This document shows, piece after piece, positions 8,312 through 17,427 of a stretch of 43,113 nucleotides of DNA. How positions within the stretch are numbered: position 1 is the stretch's first letter; the number at the start of each line of letters is the position of its first letter. The stretch is from Gammaproteobacteria bacterium (GTDB taxonomy: Bacteria; Pseudomonadota; Gammaproteobacteria; GCA-2400775): the NCBI GenBank assembly GCA_016765075.1, contig JAESQP010000037.1, positions 1 to 43,113 on the forward strand. The letters are read 5' to 3'. Under the pieces are notes generated by a model. It saw nothing but the letters and a program-made list of their open reading frames with translations. It was not told where the DNA came from and did no database searches. The position numbers were made by a program, and so were the translations under genes.

Positions 8312-8717
8312 TTTGGCTTCTCCGGCGATTTTTTCCTATATAGCCTTTTGGCAGTAGCCAGATCTCGGTAATTAGCTGATGGCTGCCACTTTGGCTGATG
8401 AGCTGATGGCTGCCGCTTTCAATGATGATCTGATGATTACCATTTTCGGAAGCGAGCTTGTAGGCGGCTTCTGTGCCGAGTTTTAGCTTTCGGTTTGAAA
8501 CGGATTGCTTGCGCAAAGAACGCACGATGACTGCTTCGTCTAGTAAGAAAAATCTGTCTCCAATAACAATTGTGCCTGCGTCAGAGTTAATGTTGTCGAT
8601 AGTGCCAATACCGGAAAACTCATTTTCCGCATAGTGGCTTGGCAGTGTTCCTGCCATGGAAAGGTTTGCTATTACCATTAGTAGGCTTGCGACAAGTAGG
8701 TTAATTTTCTTTATCAT
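8301..8717 (-). CDS. PilY2-like secreted protein
   Basis: A 138-residue protein in the position of pilY2, between pilY1 and pilE. A signal peptide (IKKINLLVASLLMVIANLSMA) is followed by a small beta-rich domain, IGTIDNINSDAGTIVIGDRF, recalling PilY2 and related proteins. Its role is presumably tied to pilus assembly or PilY1 function. The ATG start at 8717 is preferred to TTG at 8729; the SD is weak. The C-terminal third has a three-copy nine-residue repeat (see 8364-8444) and a basic tail. Its stop overlaps the pilE start. The PilY2 name rests mostly on synteny. Confidence 0.6.
   Translation of the reverse strand: MIKKINLLVASLLMVIANLSMAGTLPSHYAENEFSGIGTIDNINSDAGTIVIGDRFFLLDEAVIVRSLRKQSVSNRKLKLGTEAAYKLASENGNHQIIIESGSHQLISQSGSHQLITEIWLLPKGYIGKNRRRSQNDD
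8364..8444 (-). repeat. Three tandem 27-base units in pilY2-like gene
   Basis: The units encode NGNHQIIIE, SGSHQLISQ and SGSHQLITE. The last two are nearly identical at the DNA level (repeats of CTGATGGCTGCC on the plus strand). This looks like recent in-frame tandem duplication, giving a short beta-strand ladder that might vary in copy number. Confidence 0.8.
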
Positions 8718-8741
8718 AATATTATCCAATATTAGTTAGTA

Positions 8742-11700
8742 CTAACGCGCCAGTTCTTCCCAGGAAAGCCGTCCGGCATTCAAGCCGCCCAAGTCTTCAA
8801 ATTCAAAACTATCAATAATATCGTTGGGGCTTGTTCCGCTACCGCTAGTATCTGTCGTTGCAATGGCGACCAGATTGGCCTGTGACGCTGGCGAGGTGCC
8901 AATTCCGGATATAGCGGTACCGGCTGCGCCGTTACCATTGATTTCATCGCCGCTGTCAATGACACCATCGCCGTTGATATCAAATGCTGCTTCATCGGGG
9001 CTGCTGCCGTCATTGAAGTCGGCGACCATAAGAAAGCTGTTACCACCACTGCCACAGGGGTCGCCATCCGGGATAGTGGTGACAAATATCACTCTTTCGC
9101 CCCTGACAATGGCGTTAGTGACAGAACGTTCGCCAGCCACCGGCAAAGTCATAAACCAGCCGTTATCATGCTCACCGTTATCATCATCGGCATAGCTGAC
9201 GGGATTGCTGGTCAAGGTTCTGGCAGGAGTACCATCGAGAGTGGTGTCGGTGTCAATGATTTGTTCAACCAGGTCATTTTGCATCAGTTGCTGATCACTA
9301 CCGTTGTCCCATACGCCATAGAATGCTTGTAGTGGCGCAGTGGTGGTGATATCAGCGGTGGTGAGGTACTGGCCGGTGCCGAACAGTACGAGAGTATTGG
9401 GTTCGCGGCCCGAGGTAGGGATATCCGGGTTGCGAACGATGACAGGAGCCGTGGTAATGGGTGAGTTGTCAGGGGCGCTAAACAATTCCTTGGGTGTACC
9501 ACCCTGTTCGTAAGCAACGCCCCACAGGTTTGTGTTTGAACCGGATATATCAAATGCCCACATATTACCTTCCAGATCACCAGCGTAAACACGATCGGCT
9601 GTGCCGTTACCATCGCTGTCGATGACGGCTGGGCTGGCAAGACCATTACGGTCAATGGTGGAGCCAACACCGGTAGAGATTTTGATGTAATCGCTGTTGA
9701 TAGTCCAGGCACCGTCTATACCACCTTCGAGGAAGACAATAAACAACGCTGCCTGGCCGCTGCCACTATCGTTGTAGCCGTTACCGAATATCGCTGCCCA
9801 CTGACCATTATCAAGTGGCACGATAGAAGGTTGGCTGAAGGTGAAGCCTAAATCGGGATCGTCAGCGCTACTGAATTCCCACAGCACTGTGTTGGCTGGT
9901 GCAGGGGTTGTCTCGCTAAACGTGGGCTCGGTAATGTCCAGGGCGAAGATTCCTCGGCCACCACTGCGTGCACCGCCGACCAGTATGGTTTTCCAGCCAG
10001 CATCGTCTCCCACATAACTTTCAATATAAACATCCGCAATGGACGGGGTTAAATCAACATAGTATTGATGCGCATATTGTTGATAGGTTAGATAGTGAAG
10101 CCCTTCATCCACTGCGGTGGAGGAGAGAAACCCTGGCACATAGGCCAGCAGTTCTTCACCGCTGTTTTCGGCAAAGCCATGCAACATACCGTCGTTGCTG
10201 CCAACGTAGACAATACCGCTGCGGTTGGCTTCTGCTACCCTGAAATTGCTATAGGGTGTGGTGCCAAAAGATTGATGCAGGGTGTCGGGCCAGTTAAAGT
10301 TGGGTGCACCGACAAAAACGGGGCCTGAATGGACAATGTCACCGAGTCGGCTGTTGCGATCACGCAGGTTTTTGTCATCATAGTCATCGCCTCCCTCAGT
10401 GACGCTGCATGCGTTACCTGTGCTGTTGGCTTCGCAACTGCGGTCACCGCGCAGATATTCCAGACGTGCGCGCGCCGTGGCGTCATTGGGTGGACTACCG
10501 TCGGCGTTCGTGCGCAGATCGTTTTTCTGAGCAATGTCTAAGTTCGCCCACTGAAACGGTATACCGTCGTTTGTCGTGGCGCTGTACGTGAGTATAGTGC
10601 GAGGGGCATTGGAAAGAATGCGATCAGTCAATACCGTGCTAGCAGACCAAGTGGGGGTGTTACTGATATCGCCACTCACTGGATCCAGAGCAAACGAGAG
10701 CAAGTCACCACTCCAACTGTCACTGTTGAACAGTGCCAGATAAATCTCTGAATTTGTACTCAACGAGCTGGTATTAAATGTCACAGCAGCCGCTGAGCCA
10801 GTAATGGCGGAAATCGAACCGATCACGGAATTTAGGCCGTTGATAAGCTGTTGCGGGTTTCCGGCATTTAAAAATTCGCCACGACCGTTCCAGGCGGCAT
10901 GACGCATATCATCAACCGTTGTCAACTGATTTTCGATAGGCGTGGGCCAGCCGGTTCCGTTTGGCGGGTTACCACTTAAAGTTCCATTCAGACCAAAGGC
11001 AACGGTGAAGGTTTTCATATGCTGATGCATGGTGTTGTCAGGCAAGCCGGTAGGGTTAGGGTCGAGCGGTGCGCGTGGTACGTTGTTGGCAAGGCTGCTA
11101 TTGAGGTCACGTTCATAGAAATGCATGGCGACATCGGCCAGTGTGTTAGCAATGTCGTCATTAGCATCGGCATAGGAGCCGCCGTCAAAACCGTTGCTAC
11201 TGTCAGCATCGGTATTGCCAACCGAGGGACTGCCACCGCTCCAAAAACCATCTGACATGATAATGCCAAAATTATGCTGGCACTCACCGCCTTGTGCGGC
11301 GTTAAGTATAGGTGAGTTGCCCCAGTTACTATTATTGCCCTCAAAATAATCACCCACTCTCTCAAGCCCGGTTCTTAACGGTGTGGCACCAGCAGAGCCA
11401 ATGGTAAACAGGTTGGTGAGCAGGTTGTTTTTATTGGTTTGCGCCGTCGGATTCACAGGCAGACTGATATTATTGATATCCAGTACTTGAGCACTGTCGG
11501 AATCCTGGACACCGCCGGGATCACTGCTACTACCATCATCATTTATGACGCCCAGCCCCATTCTCGCGCTGGATTCAACAATGATCTGTGACAAGGCGCG
11601 TTTGACGATGTATTCGCGTTTACGATAATACGACCACCAGTTGGCATAGTTTTGCTGCTCGGCTGGGCTGAGGACATTAGTATTATTGACGGCGACCCCC

Positions 11701-12371
11701 CCTGTATTAGACTCGGCAAATATATCACCACATTCAGCTGCCCCAGTATTTGGACCCCCGCCGGGGCCATCGTATGCGCGATCCTCATCGATATCATTCC
11801 ACTCGAAATAGACGTGATTTGTGATGTTCCTGTTCTCGGGGTTATAGGGATTGAAGCGGGCAGTGGTCAGTGTCAAATTGCTGTAGGCTTCGCCGTTAGA
11901 GTCTGTTCCGGACCAAGGCGTATATTGCACAGTGTGGTCGTAGGCCTGAATATTAAACCCACGACAGACCATAAGCCGTTCAATTGGAGTGTCAGGTGTT
12001 ATATCAAGATTCTCGCGAGGCAGACTAACACCTGCAACGTTAACGTCATCCCCTATGGTGGAGCCTGGAGAAAACGTACCCGCATTGAGCAGGTTTTCTG
12101 CACCCATACTGCCCGAGTCATCGATCATAAAGGCGATGTTAGGCTGCACGGAATTCGCAAGGAATAGCGGGGTATCGGCCAGGTTGCCCGGGCCGGCATA
12201 ATTTATTGGGGCGTACAGCGTTAGCATGGCAAGGGTGGATGCTGAAAAGAACACCTTGATTTTATAGGCGATTTTATGAGCCATTGTATTCACTGGCGTA
12301 CTCATTGCTGTATTCATTGTGGTTACCGTTATAGGGTTGCTTGATATCAGGGTTATATGGGATAAAATCAT
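8742..12371 (-). CDS. pilY1: PilY1, type IV pilus tip adhesin and calcium-binding assembly factor
   Basis: A 1209-residue PilY1-type protein; PilY1 sits at the pilus tip, promotes pilus extension and mediates surface sensing and adhesion. After a signal segment (about 34-59) the N-terminal von Willebrand A-like part carries the MIDAS motif DDSGSMG (residues 84-90). The C-terminal beta-propeller has GRGIFALDIT, LFGTGQYLT and the Ca2+ loop DSDGNGTADRVYAGDLEGN seen in PilY1 of Pseudomonas. A further EF-hand-like loop, DINGDGVIDSGDE, begins near residue 1131. The start at 12371 overlaps the pilX stop by one base, with GGAAGA upstream. It is the middle of the minor pilin operon. Confidence 0.93.
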   Translation of the reverse strand: MILSHITLISSNPITVTTMNTAMSTPVNTMAHKIAYKIKVFFSASTLAMLTLYAPINYAGPGNLADTPLFLANSVQPNIAFMIDDSGSMGAENLLNAGTFSPGSTIGDDVNVAGVSLPRENLDITPDTPIERLMVCRGFNIQAYDHTVQYTPWSGTDSNGEAYSNLTLTTARFNPYNPENRNITNHVYFEWNDIDEDRAYDGPGGGPNTGAAECGDIFAESNTGGVAVNNTNVLSPAEQQNYANWWSYYRKREYIVKRALSQIIVESSARMGLGVINDDGSSSDPGGVQDSDSAQVLDINNISLPVNPTAQTNKNNLLTNLFTIGSAGATPLRTGLERVGDYFEGNNSNWGNSPILNAAQGGECQHNFGIIMSDGFWSGGSPSVGNTDADSSNGFDGGSYADANDDIANTLADVAMHFYERDLNSSLANNVPRAPLDPNPTGLPDNTMHQHMKTFTVAFGLNGTLSGNPPNGTGWPTPIENQLTTVDDMRHAAWNGRGEFLNAGNPQQLINGLNSVIGSISAITGSAAAVTFNTSSLSTNSEIYLALFNSDSWSGDLLSFALDPVSGDISNTPTWSASTVLTDRILSNAPRTILTYSATTNDGIPFQWANLDIAQKNDLRTNADGSPPNDATARARLEYLRGDRSCEANSTGNACSVTEGGDDYDDKNLRDRNSRLGDIVHSGPVFVGAPNFNWPDTLHQSFGTTPYSNFRVAEANRSGIVYVGSNDGMLHGFAENSGEELLAYVPGFLSSTAVDEGLHYLTYQQYAHQYYVDLTPSIADVYIESYVGDDAGWKTILVGGARSGGRGIFALDITEPTFSETTPAPANTVLWEFSSADDPDLGFTFSQPSIVPLDNGQWAAIFGNGYNDSGSGQAALFIVFLEGGIDGAWTINSDYIKISTGVGSTIDRNGLASPAVIDSDGNGTADRVYAGDLEGNMWAFDISGSNTNLWGVAYEQGGTPKELFSAPDNSPITTAPVIVRNPDIPTSGREPNTLVLFGTGQYLTTADITTTAPLQAFYGVWDNGSDQQLMQNDLVEQIIDTDTTLDGTPARTLTSNPVSYADDDNGEHDNGWFMTLPVAGERSVTNAIVRGERVIFVTTIPDGDPCGSGGNSFLMVADFNDGSSPDEAAFDINGDGVIDSGDEINGNGAAGTAISGIGTSPASQANLVAIATTDTSGSGTSPNDIIDSFEFEDLGGLNAGRLSWEELAR

Positions 12372-12925
12372 TAGAAGATTCTTCCGTAATGACTGCGCAG
12401 CAATACTTCTGCTCCGCCTGCTGCTCCCCCTGCGCCACGCGCTGTGATGCGAAACGTGGTGACATCCCCAGATGTGTTATTAGGCAAATTCAGCGCCCCT
12501 CCTCCGCTTGAGATGGAGCCGATTTCTTTAATAAAATATTGCGCGCTATTACTACCCTCGGGCGCCGTCGCAACGACGTGATTCGTTGTTGTGTCGTCCC
12601 AGGTGATTGCGGCGCTGTAGTCAGGCGCGGTGGCATTCAGACCATAAAGCCCGTTGTTTCCCGTTAGCGCTGCTGTTGCAACAATGCTTTCCAGCCAGTT
12701 TTCAGCCTCGCGTAACGCGGCCTCTGCCGATTGCAAGGCAACATTTCTGTCAAGGGTGGCATGTGCCATTTTTTCTTCAAGCGAAGAATGGTTCATCGAG
12801 CTGATGCCAAGCAGCGTTAGCACCAATAGCATTAATAAGCTGACAACTAATACGGCACCTTTTTGTCTTCGCGGTGACAAATGCCCGTGTTGACGAATGG
12901 GTTGATTGATGGCTTTATATTTCAT
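12371..12925 (-). CDS. pilX: Minor pilin-like protein PilX
   Basis: A 184-residue PilX. The N-terminus has a basic leader, PRRQKGAVLVVSLLMLLVLT, then LLGISSMNHSSLEEKMA, the form of class III minor pilins where the cleavage Gly precedes Ala rather than Phe and Glu5 is missing. An N-terminal helix with AALREAEN follows, then a Gly- and Asn-rich globular part. PilX helps PilY1 prime pilus assembly. It lies 13 bases after pilW, and its stop overlaps the pilY1 start. Confidence 0.88.
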   Translation of the reverse strand: MKYKAINQPIRQHGHLSPRRQKGAVLVVSLLMLLVLTLLGISSMNHSSLEEKMAHATLDRNVALQSAEAALREAENWLESIVATAALTGNNGLYGLNATAPDYSAAITWDDTTTNHVVATAPEGSNSAQYFIKEIGSISSGGGALNLPNNTSGDVTTFRITARGAGGAAGGAEVLLRSHYGRIF

Positions 12926-12938
12926 GCTGTGTTCTCTT

Positions 12939-13925
12939 TTAGATTACGCGGTTTCTGAGAGTTATGGTGCTGGTAAACACCTGGTAAAGTCGATTATCGG
13001 TAGTGGTTGATGTGGCGCCATTAAAGGTGTAGGACTGAACCGATGTTGCGATGTTGTCGCTGTCGCTTTGTACTAACAGTGATATTTGTACACTGACGAC
13101 ATTTTCCATATCAACATTGTTTGCGATAACGTAATAGTTTGCTGTGCCGGATGCGTCCGTGTCTTCGCCATAGAGCACTTGCATGCTATTAATGCCACTC
13201 ACCAGTTCGGCACCATTGCGAAATAATGCCGGTTGACCATCGGTACCATTTGCAATGGTGTAGACCAGCGTTTGAGTGCGATATATTTGAGCGTCATCTA
13301 TATATATTTTCGATAAAGGCTGGGTAGCATTACCCGGTGTACCCGTGCCGGTATTGTGGACTAGCGTGCCGCTGGTGCTAGGGTTGGCATTGGTAATTTG
13401 AAACATATCAGCTTGTTGACAGTCGCTGACGATAACGATGTCGCCTTGTGACAAGCCGTTGCTGGTGGAAGTTTTGATGTTGGCGCTTGATGTCGGGCCG
13501 AATGGTGATGCAACACTCAGTCCTGCACCAAACACGCTGCGTATAACGATTCGGTCAGAGTTATTAATGCTGCCGACATCATCATCCGTTCCCTCAATAC
13601 CACCATTATTGAAAAAGAGCGCTTCACTGTAGCTATCGTCAGTGCCATCTCCGTTGCTATCGAAGTCGAAATTGAGGTGGTTAGTCAGGCTGTTAGTGCT
13701 ACGTGTGCAGCCGAAAAACCCGGCCATACGCAGATCTCTGGTGAGAAACTCCATGGCGAAGCGACCACTTTCCTGTACCCGCGACAGGCCTTCGTGAACA
13801 CGATAGGTTTGCTTGGTTGAGGCAAAGACTTGTATGACACCGGCGAGCAATAACAAGCCAATAGTGATGGCGACCATTAGCTCGATCAATGACAAGCCTC
13901 TTTGATTTATTTTTAAGAGAGACAT
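12939..13925 (-). CDS. pilW: Minor pilin PilW
   Basis: A 328-residue PilW. The prepilin signature RGLSLIELMVAITIGLLLL is near the start, with Glu5 kept, followed by VFASTKQTYRVHEGLSRVQE and FLTRDLRMAGFFGC, typical of PilW. The rest is a long beta-rich domain with GTDDD and SDSDN loops. ATG 13925 is preferred; a TTG at 13934 would overlap the pilV stop. Minor pilins PilV/W/X and FimU form the tip complex with PilY1. Confidence 0.9.
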   Translation of the reverse strand: MSLLKINQRGLSLIELMVAITIGLLLLAGVIQVFASTKQTYRVHEGLSRVQESGRFAMEFLTRDLRMAGFFGCTRSTNSLTNHLNFDFDSNGDGTDDSYSEALFFNNGGIEGTDDDVGSINNSDRIVIRSVFGAGLSVASPFGPTSSANIKTSTSNGLSQGDIVIVSDCQQADMFQITNANPSTSGTLVHNTGTGTPGNATQPLSKIYIDDAQIYRTQTLVYTIANGTDGQPALFRNGAELVSGINSMQVLYGEDTDASGTANYYVIANNVDMENVVSVQISLLVQSDSDNIATSVQSYTFNGATSTTTDNRLYQVFTSTITLRNRVI

Positions 13926-13930
13926 ATTTT

Positions 13931-14443
13931 TCAAGGCCTAAAGCTCGTAAAGAACAGTTGGTTTGGAGTGGCTGCGTTGCGATCATCATCCCACCACAAC
14001 TTTACTGCGAATAAATTTGCCGACGCATCACCATCACAATCATGATCGGTGGCACTGTCGCCATCGTTAGGTGTGCTGTCAACACAGATGACTCCCTGCC
14101 CTCCGGGCAGGGCTTGAGTGAGGCTTGCGTTCCATTGGGACATATCATTTTGTGCCAGTTGTGCTGCGGTGCATCCCGCTGTGGTGAGGCAACTGGCCGT
14201 TGGCGTAGCGGCTGGAAGATGATAGTTAGTGGTGGCGTTGGTGATGTTGGCGCGAACTCGATCAGCCATATCATAGGCCAGTATAGCGGCCTGGCTACTC
14301 TGCAAAGAGGTTTGGTTGGCTCTCAGGCTAGCGGCTTGTAAGCCTGCTAAACCCAGCAAGCCGACGGAAAGTATAACAAGGGCTACCAGCACTTCGATGA
14401 GTGAGAACCCGCTGAGCTGATTTTTGTTGGTGATATTATTCAT
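13931..14443 (-). CDS. pilV: Minor pilin PilV
   Basis: A 170-residue PilV. The prepilin peptidase motif SGFSLIEVLVALVILSVGLL is followed by LAGLQAASLRANQTSLQSSQ and AYDMADRVRAN, a stretch diagnostic of PilV. It has four cysteines in the globular domain (CLTTAGC, VICVD, DHDC) that may pair. It is 48 bases after the fimT-like gene and just before pilW, in the standard order. Confidence 0.92.
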   Translation of the reverse strand: MNNITNKNQLSGFSLIEVLVALVILSVGLLGLAGLQAASLRANQTSLQSSQAAILAYDMADRVRANITNATTNYHLPAATPTASCLTTAGCTAAQLAQNDMSQWNASLTQALPGGQGVICVDSTPNDGDSATDHDCDGDASANLFAVKLWWDDDRNAATPNQLFFTSFRP

Positions 14444-14491
14444 AGTGATGTTGTCTGTAAGTTCGCTTGTAATAAATTAGGCTAATAAATG

Positions 14492-15016
14492 TTAGGAGCA
14501 TGGCATTGGCGTATCAGCAACACTAACGCTTCCGGTTGCAGTAATAGTGATTTGTCTGCCTGTTTCGCCGGTGCGGTTATCGCAAAATGTCAAAGTGTCG
14601 CCATTGTCTACGAGACCCGTGGCTGAATAGCGAAATGTGCTTTGTGTGGTACTTGTCAGTATGGAGGCAGTGTTTAAAGGCGCTTGCACTCTGACAATTT
14701 CCCCGGCATCCAATGTACTGTCGCTATCCTGATCAACCCAAACTATCCACCCTGATGCCCAGTTGGTGGTGCCAGTGCAAGTCATCTGGTCGGTGCTGAC
14801 ACATATTTGAGCATTACGTTGTTGTTTGACGGCTGTGCTTCGCGCCAGTTGCAGGCTGGCGATAAACTGGTTAGTTTCTGCGCTGATACGATTGTTTTGA
14901 ATAATTTCGCTAAAGCTGGGTATCGCAGCGGTCACCAGGATGGCGGCGATAGCCATGGTGACTATTAACTCGATCAGCGTAAAACCGTGTTGGCCTACTA
15001 TATGTTTTTTGTCCAT
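14492..15016 (-). CDS. fimT: GspH/FimT-family minor pseudopilin
   Basis: The first gene of the minor pilin operon, 174 residues from ATG 15016. It has the leader MDKKHIVGQHG, then GFTLIELIVTMAIAAILVTA, the helix end IPSFSEIIQNNRISAETN and a GspH-type domain with LQLARSTAVKQ and SGWIVWVDQDSD. The frame stays open upstream to ATG 15106, but those extra residues do not look like a leader. FimT and FimU differ little in sequence; position fits FimU or FimT. The 253 bases between this gene and the divergent dehydrogenase should hold both promoters. Confidence 0.85.
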   Translation of the reverse strand: MDKKHIVGQHGFTLIELIVTMAIAAILVTAAIPSFSEIIQNNRISAETNQFIASLQLARSTAVKQQRNAQICVSTDQMTCTGTTNWASGWIVWVDQDSDSTLDAGEIVRVQAPLNTASILTSTTQSTFRYSATGLVDNGDTLTFCDNRTGETGRQITITATGSVSVADTPMPCS

Positions 15017-15269
15017 GTTGCTGTCATCGGCGGATAGTAGGATAGGTTTAGTCATTCTGGACAGGTGGCCGAGATTTGGCGATAAACGGTTAAAATCATC
15101 TGTCAATGGCTATATTTGGGTAGTTTTAAGGTGGTTTTATGCTCGGGCGTCAACAGTGTTTGGACATGTTTGGTGTGGGCTTAGCTATGGTAATCTGCGC
15201 GCATGGGTCAATGAGCAAAGAGTGTGGTATGGCTAAGTGGATAGCGTCAAATTTGGAGTGGAACGATCA

Positions 15270-16184
15270 ATGCGTGTTGGGATAATAGGTTTGGGTGCGA
15301 TGGGCAGTGGTATGGCCGCTAACCTACATCGTGCCGGGCTGTTGTCGATGGTCTATAACCGAAATCAGCAACGTAGTGCTGACTTTACAAAAGCCTGTAG
15401 CGTTGCTGTGGCGAATAGCATTGCTGAGCTTGTGGCGACCTGCGATACGATAATTGTTTGCGTCTCGCGCGATGAAGATGTGTTGCAAGTGGTCGCGCAA
15501 ATTAAAACAGATATAAAGCCTGATAGCGTGGTGGTAGATACCTCGACGGTAAGTCATACTACGGCTAAACACGTCTCCTGCCAGTTAGCAAAGTACGAGG
15601 CTCATTTTCTTGATGCCCCCGTTAGTGGTGGTGTTGAGGGCGCTAAAAATGGCACGCTGGCAATGATGGTGGGTGGCGACAGTGCAGTGCTTGAGCGTGT
15701 TCGGCCAGTGCTTGCAGCGATAAGCAAAACCATTGTGCACATGGGTGGTGTCGGTACTGGCCAGGCGACCAAGGCGGTGAACCAGATTATGGCCGCAGGG
15801 ATAAATCAGGCGGTGACTGAGGCCTTGGCCTTTGCTGAGGCAGAGGGATTACCGATTGACAAGGTGATAGAGGTGATTGGTGCGGGTGCTTCGGCTAATT
15901 GGTTTTTGCATCATCGCGGCGCCAGCATGACCCAAGGTGAGTTTGCGCCGGGGTTTAAGCTCGGTTTGCATCATAAAGATTTGCAGATTTGCCAGGCAAT
16001 GGTGGCCGAGCACGGTGTGCATTTACCTATTATTGAGATGAGTTTAATTCTTTATCAAAGACTGATTGATGAAGGCTTTGCCGATGAGGATATCTCAACC
16101 CTGTTTCGACATAAGCAACGCATGTTTCAGCAGGCTAGGAGCCTGTCGGACTTAGGTGATCGTAGCGAGAGAAAGCCATTTTGA
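15270..16184 (+). CDS. NAD(P)-dependent beta-hydroxyacid dehydrogenase, element-derived C-terminus
   Basis: A 304-residue member of the 3-hydroxyisobutyrate/tartronate semialdehyde reductase family. The Rossmann motif is [13 protein letters not shown] at the N-terminus; the substrate motif [19 protein letters not shown] and the catalytic-lysine region [18 protein letters not shown] follow. The substrate is not clear from sequence. ATG 15270 has GGAG at good spacing; the frame opens upstream at GTG 15237. The family normally ends near [13 protein letters not shown]. The last 15 residues ([15 protein letters not shown]) and the stop lie inside the palindromic element at 16135-16299, so the original stop was probably replaced by insertion. 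The enzyme may still work, since the end is peripheral. Confidence 0.85.
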   Translation: MRVGIIGLGAMGSGMAANLHRAGLLSMVYNRNQQRSADFTKACSVAVANSIAELVATCDTIIVCVSRDEDVLQVVAQIKTDIKPDSVVVDTSTVSHTTAKHVSCQLAKYEAHFLDAPVSGGVEGAKNGTLAMMVGGDSAVLERVRPVLAAISKTIVHMGGVGTGQATKAVNQIMAAGINQAVTEALAFAEAEGLPIDKVIEVIGAGASANWFLHHRGASMTQGEFAPGFKLGLHHKDLQICQAMVAEHGVHLPIIEMSLILYQRLIDEGFADEDISTLFRHKQRMFQQARSLSDLGDRSERKPF

Positions 16185-16299
16185 GTTCATTTTTTTGATC
16201 ATTGGAGGCGTAGTTGAGCATATTTAACGAAAAGGATCGGAAAAAGGGGCCAAAATGGCTCAACGCAGTAGATTCATCCTAAGTCCGACAGGCTCCTAG
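16135..16299. repeat. MITE-like element with 22-bp perfect terminal inverted repeats
   Basis: A 165-base unit bounded by perfect inverted repeats starting CTAGGAGCCTGTCGGACTTA (16135-16156) and their complement (16278-16299). Inside, AGCCATTTTG and CAAAATGGCT form a second short pair, so it could fold as one long hairpin. It encodes no protein of its own. It overlaps the 3' end of the dehydrogenase and ends nine bases before the VOC start codon, leaving no obvious SD for that gene. No target duplication is evident by eye. Confidence 0.85.
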
Positions 16300-16308
16300 A
16301 CATTGAAT

Positions 16309-16692
16309 ATGCGTTTTAGTCTGACGAGTATTCATCATGGCAGTGTTGTTGTTGCGGATATCGAAGCCTCTTTGGCGTTTTACTGCAATATATTGGGCTT
16401 GATGGTTGATCCAGCGCGACCGGATTTGGGCTATCCTGGTGCCTGGCTATGCGTTGGTCAGCAACAAATTCATTTATTAGCCGTCGATAATGTTGATCCA
16501 GTAGCGGGACGTCCTGCCCATGTCGGTCGTGATCGCCATATTGCATTTCAGTTGGAAAACATTGATGCATTGGCCGAGCAGCTTGAGTACGCTGATATCT
16601 CCTATACACGCAGTCGCTCGGGGCGTAATGCACTGTTTTGCCGTGACCCCGATGGTAATGGCCTTGAATTTATCCAGGTAATCACTCAATAA
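16309..16692 (+). CDS. VOC/glyoxalase-superfamily protein
   Basis: A 127-residue single-module vicinal-oxygen-chelate protein. Family features are the N-terminal strand HHGSVVVADIEASLAFYCNI and the C-terminal NALFCRDPDGNGLEFIQV, with metal-ligand candidates His (HHGS), His (RHIAFQ) and Glu (LEFIQ). Members include glyoxalases, dioxygenases and antibiotic-binding proteins, so the substrate is unknown. ATG 16309 is nine bases downstream of the inverted repeat of the upstream element, so the SD appears to have been displaced. A TTG two codons earlier is possible. A hairpin follows the stop. Confidence 0.85.
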   Translation: MRFSLTSIHHGSVVVADIEASLAFYCNILGLMVDPARPDLGYPGAWLCVGQQQIHLLAVDNVDPVAGRPAHVGRDRHIAFQLENIDALAEQLEYADISYTRSRSGRNALFCRDPDGNGLEFIQVITQ

Positions 16693-16695
16693 GCG

Positions 16696-16723
16696 AGCAA
16701 ACCCAGTGTAAACTGGGCTTGCT
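16696..16723 (+). terminator. Hairpin terminator after VOC gene
   Basis: AGCAAACCCAGT and ACTGGGCTTGCT form a stem with one mismatch around GTAA, four bases after the VOC stop, with TTTT at 16728-16731. It fits a rho-independent terminator with a short spacer. Confidence 0.6.
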
Positions 16724-16761
16724 GCAATTTTAGACTAACTTTTTGTCTGAAGATAACACTC

Positions 16762-17031
16762 TTATTCAGCTTCCTCGGTGTTGGATTCTTGAGGAGAGTC
16801 TTGTGAGGAGTTAGCTAGAGTTGAAAACTCATCTTGATCAAGGCGGCCATCTGAATTACTGTCTGCGCCAGAAAACAACGGTGCTAGAACAGCTGATTTA
16901 GCTGCTTCACCTTGATCAATAGCGCCATCAGCATTGACGTCTAGCTCTGAGAAAGAAACGCCTGCCGATAATGCGGCAGCGGAAAAAAGTAGGCAGCTTG
17001 CACCTAATAATGTTGAAATACGATTTTGCAT
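16762..17031 (-). CDS. Small secreted EF-hand protein
   Basis: An 89-residue protein with a signal peptide (LLGASCLLFSAAALSAG) and two EF-hand loops, DVNADGAIDQGE and DSNSDGRLDQDE, each with the expected Asp/Asn at positions 1, 3 and 5, Gly at 6 and Glu at 12. An acidic Ser/Glu tail follows. It probably binds calcium in the periplasm; its partner is unknown. Start 17031 is supported by AAGGAG eight bases upstream. It stands alone and converges on the VOC gene. Confidence 0.85.
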   Translation of the reverse strand: MQNRISTLLGASCLLFSAAALSAGVSFSELDVNADGAIDQGEAAKSAVLAPLFSGADSNSDGRLDQDEFSTLANSSQDSPQESNTEEAE

Positions 17032-17350
17032 ATCAAACTCCTTATCTGATTAATAAAATATTAACCTCAAAAGTGCTAAGGGCAAACGTAAAGCGTTTGT
17101 ATCCGTTGCACCATCGAGCTTACTGTTATGCAATGCATTGCAACTAAGATTATAGGCAGCCTTCCTGAATCCTTGCTGATTATTCTTGAGCAGAGAAAAG
17201 TGATGAGTAGATCTCGTATTATGGCTATGTCGTGTATGTACTGTAGACTGCATATTGTGTGCAAATAAGCATTTTCTTACTAGATTTTTTCAGTCTATGG
17301 CCATATATAGTTAAGGTTTATGGGATAGTGCTCAATTGTTATGCAAGGGC

Positions 17351-17401
17351 TTTAAGGAGCCTCTGATTAATTCACCCAGAATTAATCAGAGGCTCCTTAA
17401 A
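17351..17401. repeat. Solo palindrome with the GGAGCCTCTGATTAATTC end
   Basis: Two 23-base arms, TTTAAGGAGCCTCTGATTAA then TTC, and its exact complement, flank the five-base spacer ACCCA. The same arm sequence forms the ends of the 208-base element at 38776-38983 and one end at 23655-23673, so this looks like a minimal or internally deleted member. It lies 26 bases before the M16C peptidase start. The rest of the 396-base gap 17032-17427 holds no gene I can support. Confidence 0.85.
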
Positions 17402-17427
17402 TTAATACCAAATGTTAAGGGGTAGGT

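Noticed and set aside
11652-12167. 171-residue open frame opposite pilY1
   Set aside because: Antisense to a clear pilY1; no SD and no recognisable family. Several similar open frames (9968, 10095, 11019) are also antisense by-products.
15225-15265. tRNA-like stretch before the dehydrogenase
   Set aside because: GGCTAAGTGGATAGCGTC resembles a D-arm, but no acceptor stem, anticodon arm or T-arm pairs with it.
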